A stretch of DNA of 64,000 bases, taken from Pseudomonas beijingensis (GTDB taxonomy: Bacteria > Pseudomonadota > Gammaproteobacteria > Pseudomonadales > Pseudomonadaceae). The notes under the pieces were generated by a model. That model had not been told where the DNA came from. It worked only from the letters and a program-made list of their open reading frames with translations, and made no database searches. The stretch is taken from NCBI RefSeq assembly GCF_030687295.1, contig NZ_CP117425.1, positions 1,926,001 through 1,990,000 of the forward strand. Reading direction: 5' to 3'. The position numbers and the translations under genes are program-made. This document shows, one piece after another, positions 10,127-23,081 of the stretch. Within the stretch, counting starts at the first letter, position 1. The number at the start of each line of letters is the position of its first letter.

Positions 10127-10170
10127 CAACCTGCGATCGCCCTTTCAGGCTTTATTTACGGGAGGTCTTC

Positions 10171-11307
10171 TTGACTAAGCCAGCCATACTCGCCCTTGCT
10201 GATGGCAGCATTTTTCGCGGCGAAGCCATTGGAGCCGACGGTCAGACCGTTGGTGAGGTGGTGTTTAACACCGCAATGACCGGCTATCAGGAAATTCTTA
10301 CCGATCCTTCCTACGCCCAGCAAATCGTTACCCTGACTTATCCGCACATCGGCAACACCGGCACCACGCCGGAAGACGCCGAGTCCGATCGTGTCTGGTC
10401 CGCCGGCCTGGTCATCCGTGACTTGCCGCTGGTCGCGAGCAACTGGCGTAACACGATGTCCCTGTCCGATTACCTGAAAGCCAACAATGTCGTGGCGATC
10501 GCCGGTATCGACACCCGCCGCCTGACCCGCATCCTCCGGGAAAAAGGCGCGCAGAATGGCTGCATCATGGCCGGCGACAACATTTCCGAAGAAGCCGCCA
10601 TTGCCGCTGCCCAGGGCTTCCCTGGCCTCAAGGGCATGGACCTGGCGAAAGTCGTCAGCACCAAGCAACAGTACGAATGGCGCTCCACGGTCTGGGACCT
10701 GAAGACCGACAGTCACGCGACGATCGAGGCTTCCGAGCTGCCGTACCACGTGGTGGCGTACGACTACGGCGTCAAGCTGAACATCTTGCGCATGCTGGTC
10801 GAGCGTGGTTGCCGCGTCACCGTGGTGCCGGCCCAAACCCCGGCCGCCGACGTCCTGGCCCTCAAGCCCGACGGCGTGTTCCTGTCCAACGGCCCGGGTG
10901 ACCCGGAACCTTGCGACTACGCCATTCAGGCGATCAAGGACGTGCTGGAAACCGAGATCCCGGTATTCGGTATCTGCCTCGGTCACCAACTGCTGGCCCT
11001 CGCTTCGGGCGCCAAGACCTTGAAAATGGGCCACGGCCACCACGGTGCCAACCACCCGGTGCAGGACCTGGATACCGGCGTGGTGATGATCACCAGCCAG
11101 AACCACGGTTTTGCGGTGGATGAAGCGACCCTGCCGGCCAACGTACGTGCGATTCACAAGTCGCTGTTCGACGGCACGCTGCAAGGTATCGAGCGTACCG
11201 ACAAGAGCGCGTTCAGCTTCCAGGGCCACCCTGAAGCAAGCCCGGGCCCGAACGATGTGGCGCCGCTGTTCGATCGCTTCATCAACGAGATGGCCAAGCG
11301 ACGCTGA
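10171..11307 (+). CDS. carA: Carbamoyl-phosphate synthase small (glutaminase) subunit
   Basis: 378 residues with an N-terminal CarA domain ([23 protein letters not shown]) and a C-terminal class-I glutamine amidotransferase containing the nucleophile in [13 protein letters not shown] plus the His/Glu of GHPEASPGP. It supplies ammonia from glutamine to CarB for arginine and pyrimidine synthesis. The start is a TTG at 10171 with GGGAGG about 6 bases upstream; no ATG nearby preserves the conserved N-terminus. Expression probably depends on the upstream attenuator. Confidence 0.96.
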   Translation: MTKPAILALADGSIFRGEAIGADGQTVGEVVFNTAMTGYQEILTDPSYAQQIVTLTYPHIGNTGTTPEDAESDRVWSAGLVIRDLPLVASNWRNTMSLSDYLKANNVVAIAGIDTRRLTRILREKGAQNGCIMAGDNISEEAAIAAAQGFPGLKGMDLAKVVSTKQQYEWRSTVWDLKTDSHATIEASELPYHVVAYDYGVKLNILRMLVERGCRVTVVPAQTPAADVLALKPDGVFLSNGPGDPEPCDYAIQAIKDVLETEIPVFGICLGHQLLALASGAKTLKMGHGHHGANHPVQDLDTGVVMITSQNHGFAVDEATLPANVRAIHKSLFDGTLQGIERTDKSAFSFQGHPEASPGPNDVAPLFDRFINEMAKRR

Positions 11308-11312
11308 CCGCG

Positions 11313-11359
11313 TGAAGCCCGAGGGCGGCCCCGAGTTCGGCGGCCCCTTCGGGCGCTTC
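11313..11359 (+). other. GC-rich hairpin between carA and carB
   Basis: GAAGCCCGAGGGCGGCC pairs imperfectly with GGCCCCTTCGGGCGCTTC across a short loop. There is no T tract, so it is more likely an RNA-processing or stability element than a terminator in this 105-base gap. Confidence 0.4.
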
Positions 11360-11412
11360 AAAGATTGTTCGACGGCCTAGCCGACTGACCTGCGGATTTG
11401 AGTGACAAACCC

Positions 11413-14630
<3,218 letters not shown>

Positions 14631-14634
<4 letters not shown>

Positions 14635-15113
14635 GCATAACCAAGTACCCGATGACAGTTCAGGGCGCGAAGGCCCTGGAAGAAGAACACGCTTTCCTGA
14701 CCAAGGTCGAGCGCCCGCGCTTGAGCCAGGCGATCGGTGAAGCGCGTGAGCTGGGCGACCTGAAGGAAAACGCCGAATACCATGCTGCCCGAGAGGAGCA
14801 GGGGATGGTCGAGGCGCGTGTTCGTGACATCGAAGGCCGCATGCAGAATGCGGTGATCATCGATGTCACGACGATTCCGCACACCGGCAAGGTCATTTTT
14901 GGCACTACGGTGGAAATCGCCAACGTCGAGACCGATGAAAGCGTGACGTATCAGATCGTTGGCGAGGACGAGGCAGACATCAAGCTCGGCAAGATTTCCG
15001 TCGGTTCACCCATTGCTCGTGCCTTGATTGCCAAGGAAGAGGGCGATGTGGTGGCGGTGAAGACGCCGGGTGGTGTCATCGAGTATGAGATTGTCGAAGT
15101 CCGTCACATCTGA
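14631..15113 (+). CDS. greA: Transcription elongation factor GreA
   Basis: 160 residues with an N-terminal coiled coil carrying the conserved acidic tip ([17 protein letters not shown]) and a C-terminal FKBP-like domain ([18 protein letters not shown]). GreA rescues backtracked RNA polymerase by promoting transcript cleavage. The 4-base overlap with carB means translation of the two is coupled. Confidence 0.97.
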
Positions 15114-15118
15114 ACGAA

Positions 15119-15141
15119 GGCGCCCGCTACGAGCGGGCGCC
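15119..15141 (+). terminator. Perfect hairpin immediately before the DUF4149 start
   Basis: GGCGCCCGCT-ACG-AGCGGGCGCC is a 10-bp perfect stem with a 3-base loop placed between the greA stop and the next ATG at 15142. There is no T run. It would cover the ribosome-binding region of the following gene. Confidence 0.5.
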
Positions 15142-15546
15142 ATGATCTGGCAACTCACCCAGATGTTGTGGGTGGGTGGCGTCTGGTTGCTGCATATCGG
15201 TTTGCTGCCGGTGCTGGGTCGAGTCGGCCTGGCACCGCTGCTGATCGATGAAATCGCGGGCATGTTGACGGCGCTGCTGGTGGGTTTTTCCGCGGCGTGC
15301 GTAATGTTTCAGGCTTTGGTGCTGGTTCAGGCCGAGGGCCTTGCCAGTCTATGGCGCGACATTCGTGGGCAATTGTTGCTCATGTCGTTGTACGCGTGTG
15401 GGATGTTCTTTGCGGTGCATCTCGGCTGGCCGGATGCGAGCCAGTGGCAGGTATTCAGTTACTTGGTGCTGGGTTTTTCCGGATTGGTGCTGGTGTTGCA
15501 GCCGGTTCCCGGCTGGAGCGGCAGGGTGTGCGAAGCACACCCTTGA
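15142..15546 (+). CDS. DUF4149-type integral membrane protein
   Basis: 134 residues with four hydrophobic segments (LWVGGVWLLHIGLLPVL, MLTALLVGFSAACVMFQALV, LLLMSLYACGMFFAV, VFSYLVLGFSGLVLVLQ), the pattern of small DUF4149 inner-membrane proteins found beside greA/yhbY in Pseudomonas. Function unknown. The ATG at 15142 lacks a visible Shine-Dalgarno because the hairpin abuts it; an in-frame GTG at 15070, or another upstream start, would overlap greA. It converges on yhbY. Confidence 0.8.
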   Translation: MIWQLTQMLWVGGVWLLHIGLLPVLGRVGLAPLLIDEIAGMLTALLVGFSAACVMFQALVLVQAEGLASLWRDIRGQLLLMSLYACGMFFAVHLGWPDASQWQVFSYLVLGFSGLVLVLQPVPGWSGRVCEAHP

Positions 15547-15556
15547 CCCTTTGGCA

Positions 15557-15865
15557 TCACTTGAAGCGGTGAACGTTCGACAGTTGCTTGTTGACGCTGA
15601 AATTCTTGCGATAAATCAGCGCCATCTTGCCGATGACCTGCACCAGGTCTGCCTTGCCGGTCTTGCACAATTCGGCAACGGCAGCCAGGCGGGCTTCGCG
15701 ATCGAGGATGTGGAGCTTGATCTTGATCAGCTCATGATCGCCCAAGGCGCGTTCCAGTTCGGCGAGTACACCTTCAGTCAAACCGTTGTCAGCCACAGTC
15801 AAAACCGGTTTCAGATGGTGGCCAATGGATTTGTATTGTTTCTTCTGCTCTTGAGTGAGCGGCAT
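15557..15865 (-). CDS. yhbY: YhbY/CRS1-type RNA-binding protein
   Basis: 102 residues with the CRM-domain pattern: LTQEQKKQYKSIGHHLKPVLTV, the GLTEGVLAELERAL helix, and ELIKIKL followed by GKMALIYRKN. YhbY associates with pre-50S ribosomal particles and probably helps large-subunit assembly. It is transcribed opposite to its neighbours and divergently from rlmE, another ribosome-assembly gene. Confidence 0.95.
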   Translation of the reverse strand: MPLTQEQKKQYKSIGHHLKPVLTVADNGLTEGVLAELERALGDHELIKIKLHILDREARLAAVAELCKTGKADLVQVIGKMALIYRKNFSVNKQLSNVHRFK

Positions 15866-15970
15866 AATCTGACCCCTGCGTCTGATCTTGTAAAAAGCGG
15901 CGGCCAGTTTACCCGAGCAAGTCCGGGACCGCCCACTTAATCACGACCCGTTTTATTTTTGAGGTGGCCC

Positions 15971-16603
15971 GTGGCCCGTTCCAAGACAAGTCTTAAATGG
16001 CTGCAAGAGCATTTCAACGACCCATTCGTGAAAATGGCGCAAAAAGACGGGTATCGTTCCCGTGCCAGCTACAAGCTGCTGGAGATTCAGGAAAGAGACC
16101 GTTTGATCCGTCCGGGCATGAGCGTGATCGACTTGGGCGCTGCCCCGGGTGGCTGGTCCCAGGTGACCAGTCGTCTGATTGGTGGGCAAGGTACACTGAT
16201 CGCTTCCGATATCCTGGAAATGGACAGCATCCCGGATGTGACCTTCATTCAGGGCGACTTTACCGAGGACGCCGTGCTGGCGCAGATCCTTGAAGCGGTT
16301 GGAAAAAACGAGGTGGACCTTGTGATTTCCGATATGGCCCCCAATATGAGTGGATTGGCATCTGTTGATATGCCGCGATCGATGTTCCTGTGCGAGTTGG
16401 CACTGGATCTTGCGACTCGGGTGTTGAAGCCAGGTGGTGATTTTTTGATCAAGGTCTTCCAGGGTGAAGGCTTTGACGAATACCACAAGAGCGTGCGCAA
16501 GCAGTTCGAGAAGGTCACGACGCGCAAGCCGAAATCATCACGTGATCGCTCCCGTGAGCAGTACCTGCTGGGCCGTGGTTTCCGTGGTCGCAGTGAGGAG
16601 TAA
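15971..16603 (+). CDS. rlmE: 23S rRNA 2'-O-methyltransferase RlmE (FtsJ/RrmJ)
   Basis: 210 residues starting [20 protein letters not shown], with the SAM-binding motif [13 protein letters not shown], the DMAPNMSG motif and [13 protein letters not shown], giving the K-D-K-E catalytic tetrad of the family. It methylates U2552 (E. coli numbering) in 23S rRNA. The start is GTG at 15971 with GAGG about 7 bases upstream. It precedes ftsH as in E. coli, with a 200-base gap. Confidence 0.96.
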   Translation: MARSKTSLKWLQEHFNDPFVKMAQKDGYRSRASYKLLEIQERDRLIRPGMSVIDLGAAPGGWSQVTSRLIGGQGTLIASDILEMDSIPDVTFIQGDFTEDAVLAQILEAVGKNEVDLVISDMAPNMSGLASVDMPRSMFLCELALDLATRVLKPGGDFLIKVFQGEGFDEYHKSVRKQFEKVTTRKPKSSRDRSREQYLLGRGFRGRSEE

Positions 16604-16803
16604 GAGGTTTTTCGACCGGGGCGATAGGTTTTTCGTATTTCGTCCCGTGAGCCTTAGCGAATATTGTGTAGAAAGTGTTTCACAAAGGGTTACAGACGGC
16701 GCCTGCCAGAGTCGTAGGTAATGTAGTAAGTTAGGCCGGTGAATATCATGCGAAGCGCGCGCCAGTAGCGGAGCTTGCTTCAGAGGGTAGTTAATTGAAC
16801 GAT

Positions 16804-18717
16804 ATGGCAAAGAATCTGATCCTGTGGTTGATCATCGCAGCTGTCCTGGTGACCGTGATGAACAACTTCTCCAGCCCTAACGAGCCGCAGACCCTCAACT
16901 ATTCCGACTTCATCCAGCAGGTCAAGGATGGCAAGGTCGAGCGCGTAGCCGTTGATGGCTATGTGATTACCGGCAAGCGCACCGATGGTGACAGCTTCAA
17001 GACCATTCGTCCGGCAATCCAGGACAATGGCCTGATTGGCGACCTGGTGGATAACCATGTCGTGGTCGAAGGCAAGCAGCCTGAACAGCAAAGCATCTGG
17101 ACCCAACTCCTGGTGGCCAGCTTCCCGATCCTGGTGATCATCGCGGTGTTCATGTTCTTCATGCGCCAGATGCAGGGCGGTGGGGGTGGCAAGGGCGGGC
17201 CGATGAGCTTTGGCAAGAGCAAGGCCCGACTGCTTTCCGAAGATCAGGTGAAAACCACCCTGGCCGACGTCGCAGGCTGCGACGAAGCCAAGGAAGAAGT
17301 GGGCGAGCTGGTCGAGTTCCTGCGCGATCCGGGCAAGTTCCAGCGCCTGGGCGGTCGTATTCCACGTGGCGTGTTGATGGTAGGCCCGCCAGGTACCGGT
17401 AAAACCTTGCTGGCCAAAGCGATTGCCGGTGAAGCCAAGGTGCCGTTCTTCACGATTTCCGGTTCCGACTTCGTCGAAATGTTCGTCGGCGTGGGTGCCA
17501 GTCGTGTCCGCGACATGTTCGAGCAGGCCAAGAAACACGCACCGTGCATCATCTTCATCGACGAAATCGACGCCGTTGGTCGCCATCGTGGTGCCGGCAT
17601 GGGTGGCGGTCACGACGAGCGCGAACAGACTCTCAACCAGTTGCTGGTCGAGATGGACGGTTTCGAAATGAACGACGGCATCATCGTGATTGCCGCCACC
17701 AACCGTCCTGACGTGCTCGACCCTGCGCTGTTGCGTCCAGGTCGTTTCGACCGTCAGGTCGTGGTGGGGCTGCCGGACATTCGTGGTCGCGAGCAGATCC
17801 TCAAGGTCCATATGCGCAAGGTGCCAATGGGCGACGACGTCGCTCCGGCCGTCATCGCGCGTGGTACGCCGGGCTTTTCCGGTGCCGACCTGGCGAACCT
17901 GGTCAACGAAGCGTCGCTGTTCGCCGCTCGCACCGGCAAGCGTGTTGTGGAAATGAAGGAATTCGAGCTGGCCAAGGACAAGATCATGATGGGCGCAGAG
18001 CGCAAATCCATGGTCATGTCGGAGAAGGAAAAGCAGAACACTGCGTATCACGAGGCCGGGCACGCGATCGTCGGTCGTGTCGTGCCCGAGCATGATCCGG
18101 TCTACAAGGTTTCGATCATCCCCCGCGGTCGTGCCCTGGGCGTGACCATGTTCCTGCCGGAAGAAGATCGCTACAGCCTGTCCAAGCGTGCATTGATCAG
18201 CCAGATCTGTTCGTTGTACGGCGGCCGTATCGCTGAAGAGATGACATTAGGCTTCGACGGTGTGACCACTGGGGCGTCCAACGACATCATGCGCGCCAGT
18301 CAGATCGCCCGGAACATGGTCACCAAGTGGGGCCTGTCCGAGAAGTTGGGGCCGCTGATGTATGCCGAAGAAGAAGGGGAAGTGTTCCTCGGTCGTGGTG
18401 GCGGTGGCCAGCATGCAAGCTTCTCCGGCGAGACGGCCAAGCTGATCGATTCCGAAGTGCGCAGCATCATCGACCAGTGCTATGGCACTGCCCGGCAGAT
18501 CCTCACGGACAACCGTGACAAGCTCGATGCCATGGCTGATGCCTTGATGAAGTACGAAACCATCGATGCCGAGCAGATCGACGACATCATGGCGGGTCGT
18601 GAGCCTCGCGAGCCTCGCGACTGGTCGGGTGGCGGTACCGGTACTTCCGGTACACCTCCGGCGGTACAGGGTGAGCGTCCGGAAACACCGATTGGCGGCC
18701 CGGCCGCTGATGTCTAA
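16804..18717 (+). CDS. ftsH: ATP-dependent zinc metalloprotease FtsH
   Basis: 637 residues: TM1 ([15 protein letters not shown]), a periplasmic domain, TM2 ([18 protein letters not shown], about residues 102-119), an AAA+ domain with Walker A GPPGTGKT (about 194-201) and Walker [12 protein letters not shown], and a metalloprotease motif HEAGH with zinc ligands H416 and H420. The tail is Gly/Pro rich. It degrades misassembled membrane proteins and regulatory proteins such as sigma-32. The ATG at 16804 matches the family start; a TTG 9 bases upstream is possible. Confidence 0.97.
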   Translation: MAKNLILWLIIAAVLVTVMNNFSSPNEPQTLNYSDFIQQVKDGKVERVAVDGYVITGKRTDGDSFKTIRPAIQDNGLIGDLVDNHVVVEGKQPEQQSIWTQLLVASFPILVIIAVFMFFMRQMQGGGGGKGGPMSFGKSKARLLSEDQVKTTLADVAGCDEAKEEVGELVEFLRDPGKFQRLGGRIPRGVLMVGPPGTGKTLLAKAIAGEAKVPFFTISGSDFVEMFVGVGASRVRDMFEQAKKHAPCIIFIDEIDAVGRHRGAGMGGGHDEREQTLNQLLVEMDGFEMNDGIIVIAATNRPDVLDPALLRPGRFDRQVVVGLPDIRGREQILKVHMRKVPMGDDVAPAVIARGTPGFSGADLANLVNEASLFAARTGKRVVEMKEFELAKDKIMMGAERKSMVMSEKEKQNTAYHEAGHAIVGRVVPEHDPVYKVSIIPRGRALGVTMFLPEEDRYSLSKRALISQICSLYGGRIAEEMTLGFDGVTTGASNDIMRASQIARNMVTKWGLSEKLGPLMYAEEEGEVFLGRGGGGQHASFSGETAKLIDSEVRSIIDQCYGTARQILTDNRDKLDAMADALMKYETIDAEQIDDIMAGREPREPRDWSGGGTGTSGTPPAVQGERPETPIGGPAADV

Positions 18718-18725
18718 GGCTTGAA

Positions 18726-19577
18726 ATGACTTCTGTTCAGTCCTCGACCCGGTTGCCTTGCGGCAACCGGGTTCTTGATTTGGCCCATGTGCATGTCATG
18801 GGCATTCTCAATGTCACCCCAGATTCCTTTTCCGATGGTGGTCGATTCAGCCAGCTCGATGCTGCTTTGCGGCATGCCGAGGCCATGGTGGTCGCCGGCG
18901 CAACGTTGATTGATGTGGGCGGTGAATCGACTCGGCCGGGTGCGCGGGCGGTCTCACCCACCGAAGAGCTGGAGCGGGTGGCGCCGATTGTCGAGCGTAT
19001 TCACCGCGAACTCGATGTCATTATCTCGGTCGATACGTCCACGCCTGCGGTCATGCGCGAGACGGCGCGACTGGGCGCGGGCCTGATCAATGATGTTCGA
19101 TCCCTGCAGCGTGATGGTGCCTTGGATGCCGCGGCAGCCACCGGGTTGCCGGTATGCCTGATGCATATGCTTGGCGAGCCGGGAACCATGCAGAACGATC
19201 CGCACTATGGTGATGTGACCCGGGAGGTAAGTGAGTTCCTGGCGGCGCGTCTGGATCAGTGCGCTGCCGTGGGCATTCCCCCCGAGCGGATCATCCTTGA
19301 TCCCGGGTTCGGCTTTGCCAAGACATTGGCTCACAACCTGAGCCTGTTCAAACATATGGAAGCCTTGCACGCCCTGGGCCGGCCCCTGTTGGTTGGGGTC
19401 TCGCGAAAGAGCATGATAGGTAACGCCCTGGGTCGCCCGGTGGGAGATCGCCTGTACGGCGGTCTCGCCCTTGCGGCCCTGGCCCTTACCAAAGGTGCAC
19501 GCATATTGCGCGTGCACGATGTAGCCGAAACGATGGATGTCGTGCGGATGATCGCAGCTGTGGATTCAGCCGAATAA
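18726..19577 (+). CDS. folP: Dihydropteroate synthase FolP
   Basis: 283 residues with the DHPS signature [15 protein letters not shown], the pterin-binding GESTRPGA motif and the DPGFGFAKT strand. It joins p-aminobenzoate to the pterin pyrophosphate in folate synthesis and is the sulfonamide target. It starts 8 bases after ftsH, as in the E. coli ftsH-folP-glmM order. Confidence 0.97.
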   Translation: MTSVQSSTRLPCGNRVLDLAHVHVMGILNVTPDSFSDGGRFSQLDAALRHAEAMVVAGATLIDVGGESTRPGARAVSPTEELERVAPIVERIHRELDVIISVDTSTPAVMRETARLGAGLINDVRSLQRDGALDAAAATGLPVCLMHMLGEPGTMQNDPHYGDVTREVSEFLAARLDQCAAVGIPPERIILDPGFGFAKTLAHNLSLFKHMEALHALGRPLLVGVSRKSMIGNALGRPVGDRLYGGLALAALALTKGARILRVHDVAETMDVVRMIAAVDSAE

Positions 19578-19593
19578 GAATGACGGAGCACTT

Positions 19594-20932
19594 ATGAGCA
19601 AGAAATACTTTGGCACCGACGGTATTCGTGGTCGGGTCGGCGAATACCCTATTACCCCTGATTTCATGCTCAAGCTCGGTTGGGCGGCCGGCATGGCGTT
19701 CCGCAAGATGGGCGCCTGCAAAGTGCTGGTCGGCAAGGACACGCGAATTTCCGGCTACATGTTTGAATCGGCGCTCGAGGCCGGCCTGACGTCGGCGGGC
19801 GCCGATGTGATGCTGCTCGGCCCGATGCCGACGCCGGCCATTGCCTACCTGACGCGTACGTTCCAGGCCCAGGCAGGCATCGTGATCAGTGCCTCGCACA
19901 ATCCGCATGATGACAACGGCATCAAGTTCTTCTCCGGCCAGGGTACCAAGCTGCCGGATGATATCGAGCTGATGATCGAAGAACTGCTGGACACGCCGAT
20001 GACGGTGGTCGAGTCGAGCAAGATCGGCAAGGTGTCGCGGATCAACGATGCGTCGGGTCGCTACATCGAATTCTGCAAGGGCAGCGTGCCGACCGGTACC
20101 AGCTTCTCCGGCCTGAAAATTGTCGTCGATTGTGCTCACGGCGCCACCTATAAAGTCGCGCCGAGCGTCTTTCGTGAGTTGGGCGCCGACGTGGTGGTGC
20201 TTTCCGCCCAGCCCAATGGTCTGAACATCAACCACAACTGTGGCTCAACCCATACCGAGGCGTTGCAGGCTGCGGTGCTGGCCGAGCAGGCCGATCTGGG
20301 CATCGCCTTCGATGGCGACGGTGATCGGGTCTTGATGGTCGATCACACCGGTACGGTCGTCGATGGTGACGAACTGTTGTTCATCATCGCTCGCGACCTG
20401 CATGGACGTGGCAAGTTGAAGGGCGGCGTGGTCGGCACGTTGATGAGCAACCTCGGGCTTGAGCTGGCCCTGGCTGACTTGGATATCCCCTTCGTACGGG
20501 CCAATGTGGGCGACCGCTATGTGATCTCGGAGTTGCTGGAGCGCGACTGGGTGATCGGGGGCGAGAACTCCGGCCACATCGTGTGCTTCGACCATACCAC
20601 CACCGGTGACGCGATCATTGCGGCACTGCAGGTGCTGATGGCCCTCAAGGCGCGCAACGAAGGGCTCGCACAGTCGCGCCAGGCATTGCGTAAATGCCCG
20701 CAAGTGTTGATCAACGTGCGTTTCGGTGGCGGTGTGAACCCCCTCGAACATGCGCAGGTCAAGCAGGCCAGTGAGCGCGTGACAGAGGCGATGGCGGGGG
20801 CGTGGGCGTGTGTTGTTGCGCAAGTCCGGCACAGAGCCTTTGGTGCGTGTCATGGTTGAAGGCGAGGATGAAGTGCAAGTTCGCGGTTATGCCGAAGAGC
20901 TGGCAAAACTGGTTACTGAAGTTTCTGCCTGA
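19594..20932 (+). CDS. glmM: Phosphoglucosamine mutase GlmM, frameshifted near 20796
   Basis: The N-terminal 400 residues are typical ([20 protein letters not shown]; phosphoserine loop [17 protein letters not shown]; metal loop [11 protein letters not shown]). At the G5 run 20796-20800 the frame shifts and the conserved end ([20 protein letters not shown] ... [10 protein letters not shown]) is found one frame on, stopping at 20932. Deleting one G restores 445 residues, the normal length. GlmM converts glucosamine-6-P to glucosamine-1-P for peptidoglycan and LPS and is essential, so the indel is most likely an error. Confidence 0.93.
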
Positions 20933-20998
20933 ATTCGGCTTGCCAGTCATGAATCGGTTGGGTAACATCTGCGCCCACTTTGACCGACGAGGTACAGC

Positions 20999-21754
20999 AT
21001 GCGTCGCCCTATGGTAGCTGGTAACTGGAAGATGCACGGTACCCGCGCCAGCGTCGCTGAGCTGATCAATGGCCTTCGTCATCTGGCCTTGCCAAGCGGT
21101 GTTGATGTCGCGGTATTCCCGCCTTGCTTGTATATCAATCAAGTGATTGATGGCTTGAAAGGTAAGTCGATTTCGGTCGGTGCGCAGAACTCTGCGGTGG
21201 AATCCATGCAAGGTGCGATGACCGGTGAGATTGCGCCGAGTCAGTTGGTGGATGCAGGTTGCTCCCTGGTCCTGGTCGGACATTCCGAGCGTCGCCAGAT
21301 CATGGGCGAGCAGGACAAGACCTTGATCCGCAAGTTTGCTGCGGCCCAGGCCTGTGGTCTGATTCCGGTGTTGTGCATAGGGGAAACCCTTGAGCAGCGT
21401 GAAGCCGGCAAGACCCTTGAAGTTGTCGGGCGTCAGCTGGGCTGCATCATCGAAGGCCTGGGTGTCGGTGCTTTTGCAAAGGCCGTCATTGCTTACGAGC
21501 CGGTCTGGGCCATTGGTACCGGGCTGACGGCTTCGCCGCAACAGGCGCAGGATGTGCATGCAGCCATCCGCGCGCAGTTGGCGGAAGAGAATTCTGAAGT
21601 GGCACGAGGTGTGCGACTTCTATACGGCGGCAGCGTGAAGGCGGCCAATGCGGCCGAACTGTTCGGCATGCCGGATATCGATGGGGGGCTCATTGGTGGA
21701 GCGTCCCTGAATGCAGATGAGTTCGGTGCGATCTGTCGCGCCGCGGGAAACTGA
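20999..21754 (+). CDS. tpiA: Triosephosphate isomerase
   Basis: 251 residues with catalytic residues N9/K11 ([13 protein letters not shown]), His in [10 protein letters not shown], Glu in [13 protein letters not shown], and the phosphate loop [11 protein letters not shown]. It interconverts DHAP and G3P in central metabolism. It lies 66 bases after glmM and 4 bases before secG, a conserved Pseudomonas arrangement. Confidence 0.97.
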   Translation: MRRPMVAGNWKMHGTRASVAELINGLRHLALPSGVDVAVFPPCLYINQVIDGLKGKSISVGAQNSAVESMQGAMTGEIAPSQLVDAGCSLVLVGHSERRQIMGEQDKTLIRKFAAAQACGLIPVLCIGETLEQREAGKTLEVVGRQLGCIIEGLGVGAFAKAVIAYEPVWAIGTGLTASPQQAQDVHAAIRAQLAEENSEVARGVRLLYGGSVKAANAAELFGMPDIDGGLIGGASLNADEFGAICRAAGN

Positions 21755-21758
21755 AAAA

Positions 21759-22142
21759 ATGCTGGAAACAGTCGTAGTCGTTTTTCATCTGCTGGGTGCA
21801 CTGGGCGTAGTTGCTCTCGTATTGCTGCAGCAGGGTAAAGGTGCGGATGCTGGTGCGTCTTTCGGTGCAGGTGCTTCAAATACTGTGTTCGGAAGCCAAG
21901 GTTCCTCTACCTTTCTTAGTAAGTTTACTGCTATACTTGCCGCCGGTTTCTTCATAACCAGCTTAGGGTTAGGTTACTTTGCTAAAGAGAAAGCTCACGA
22001 GTTGACTCAAGTAGGTTTGCCAAACCCAGCGGTACTGGAAGCGCCAAAGCAACAACCGGCTTCTGATGATGTCCCGGTGCTTCAAGAGCAAAAGTCGGCC
22101 AACCCGGCGACTGACGTGCCTCCAGCTCAAGAGCAGAAGTAA
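21759..22142 (+). CDS. secG: SecG protein-export channel subunit
   Basis: 127 residues with two transmembrane helices ([20 protein letters not shown] and [19 protein letters not shown]) separated by the conserved cytoplasmic loop [20 protein letters not shown], then a variable Gln/Pro-rich tail. SecG assists SecYE/SecA translocation. It is followed directly by tRNA-Leu. Confidence 0.95.
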   Translation: MLETVVVVFHLLGALGVVALVLLQQGKGADAGASFGAGASNTVFGSQGSSTFLSKFTAILAAGFFITSLGLGYFAKEKAHELTQVGLPNPAVLEAPKQQPASDDVPVLQEQKSANPATDVPPAQEQK

Positions 22143-22163
22143 GAAGGTTTCAAACGCTGTATT

Positions 22164-22249
22164 GCCGAGGTGGTGGAATTGGTAGACACGCAACCTTGAG
22201 GTGGTTGTGCCCATAGGGTGTAGGGGTTCGAGTCCCCTTCTCGGTACCA
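22164..22249 (+). tRNA. tRNA-Leu (anticodon GAG)
   Basis: An 86-base class-II tRNA with CCA encoded. The acceptor stem GCCGAGG pairs with TCTCGGT (two G-U), the anticodon arm CAACC-TTGAGGT-GGTTG has GAG at the anticodon, a long variable arm follows, and the T arm is GGGG-TTCGAGT-CCCC. It reads CUC/CUU leucine codons. Confidence 0.97.
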
Positions 22250-22260
22250 ATTATCAGGAG

Positions 22261-22283
22261 AGCCCGCGATTGCGGGCTTTCTT
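22261..22283 (+). terminator. Terminator after tRNA-Leu
   Basis: The stem AGCCCGC...GCGGGCT is followed by TTCTTG; it lies 12 bases after the tRNA and is moderate in strength. Confidence 0.6.
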
Positions 22284-22346
22284 GTAGGTGGAAGGGTTAC
22301 ATTGACCCTGTAAGGGATCGGTCGTATACTTCCGCCCCAGCTTTGT

Positions 22347-22423
<77 letters not shown>

Positions 22424-22432
22424 GTTTCAGGG

Positions 22433-22453
22433 GCCCCTTCCAAGGGGCTTTTT
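22433..22453 (+). terminator. Terminator after tRNA-fMet
   Basis: GCCCCTT-CC-AAGGGGC followed by T5 is a compact strong intrinsic terminator 9 bases after the tRNA. Confidence 0.85.
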
Positions 22454-22471
22454 GTTAGCTGGACACTTTAT

Positions 22472-22524
22472 AACGCCGCTGTTCGACGGCGTTTCAGGGA
22501 TGGGCGATTCGCCCATTTTTTTTT
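22472..22524 (+). promoter_or_regulatory. rimP leader: hairpin plus intrinsic terminator (attenuator)
   Basis: A first hairpin AACGCCG...CGGCGTT (22472-22493) is followed by a second, ATGGGCGATTCGCCCAT (22500-22516), with a run of nine T's. The latter is a strong terminator 40 bases before rimP, so the rimP-nusA-infB operon must be read through. I recall an Rfam rimP-leader class of this kind from Pseudomonas; the match was not computed. Confidence 0.75.
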
Positions 22525-22563
22525 ATTTGCACAGCATGCACAAACATGCACGAGGGGGTTCAG

Positions 22564-23022
22564 GTGTCGAGCAAGCTAGAACAGTTGCAGGCCTTGTTGG
22601 CCCCGGTGGTCGTGGCCCTTGGCTATGAATGCTGGGGTATTGAGTTCTCGGCTCAAGGTCGCCACTCACTGTTGCGCGTTTATATCGATAAGGAAGGCGG
22701 CGTGTTGGTGGATGATTGCGCCATCGTCAGCCGTCAGATCAGCGGTGTACTGGATGTTGAAGATCCAATCACCTCCGAATACACCCTTGAAGTTTCCTCG
22801 CCTGGCATGGAGCGCCCCCTGTTCACACTTGAACAGTTCGCTTCGTTTGCCGGTGAACAAGTGAAGATCAAGCTGCGCTCGCCTTTCGAAGGACGACGCA
22901 ACTTCCAAGGCCTTCTGCGCGGTGTAGAAGAGCAGGACGTCGTGGTGCAGGTAGATGACCATGAGTTCCTGTTGCCGATCGATATGATCGACAAGGCCAA
23001 CATTATTCCCAGTTTTGACTGA
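22564..23022 (+). CDS. rimP: Ribosome maturation factor RimP
   Basis: 152 residues ([27 protein letters not shown] ... [18 protein letters not shown]), the RimP/YhbC family, needed for 30S subunit maturation. The preferred start is GTG at 22564 with GAGGGGG about 7 bases upstream; an ATG at 22546 would overlap this Shine-Dalgarno. First gene of the rimP-nusA-infB operon. Confidence 0.94.
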   Translation: MSSKLEQLQALLAPVVVALGYECWGIEFSAQGRHSLLRVYIDKEGGVLVDDCAIVSRQISGVLDVEDPITSEYTLEVSSPGMERPLFTLEQFASFAGEQVKIKLRSPFEGRRNFQGLLRGVEEQDVVVQVDDHEFLLPIDMIDKANIIPSFD

Positions 23023-23081
23023 TACGTGCCAGATACTGCGGATCCCGCGGATCCAATGGCTTGCGAAAGGCGAGGCGTACG

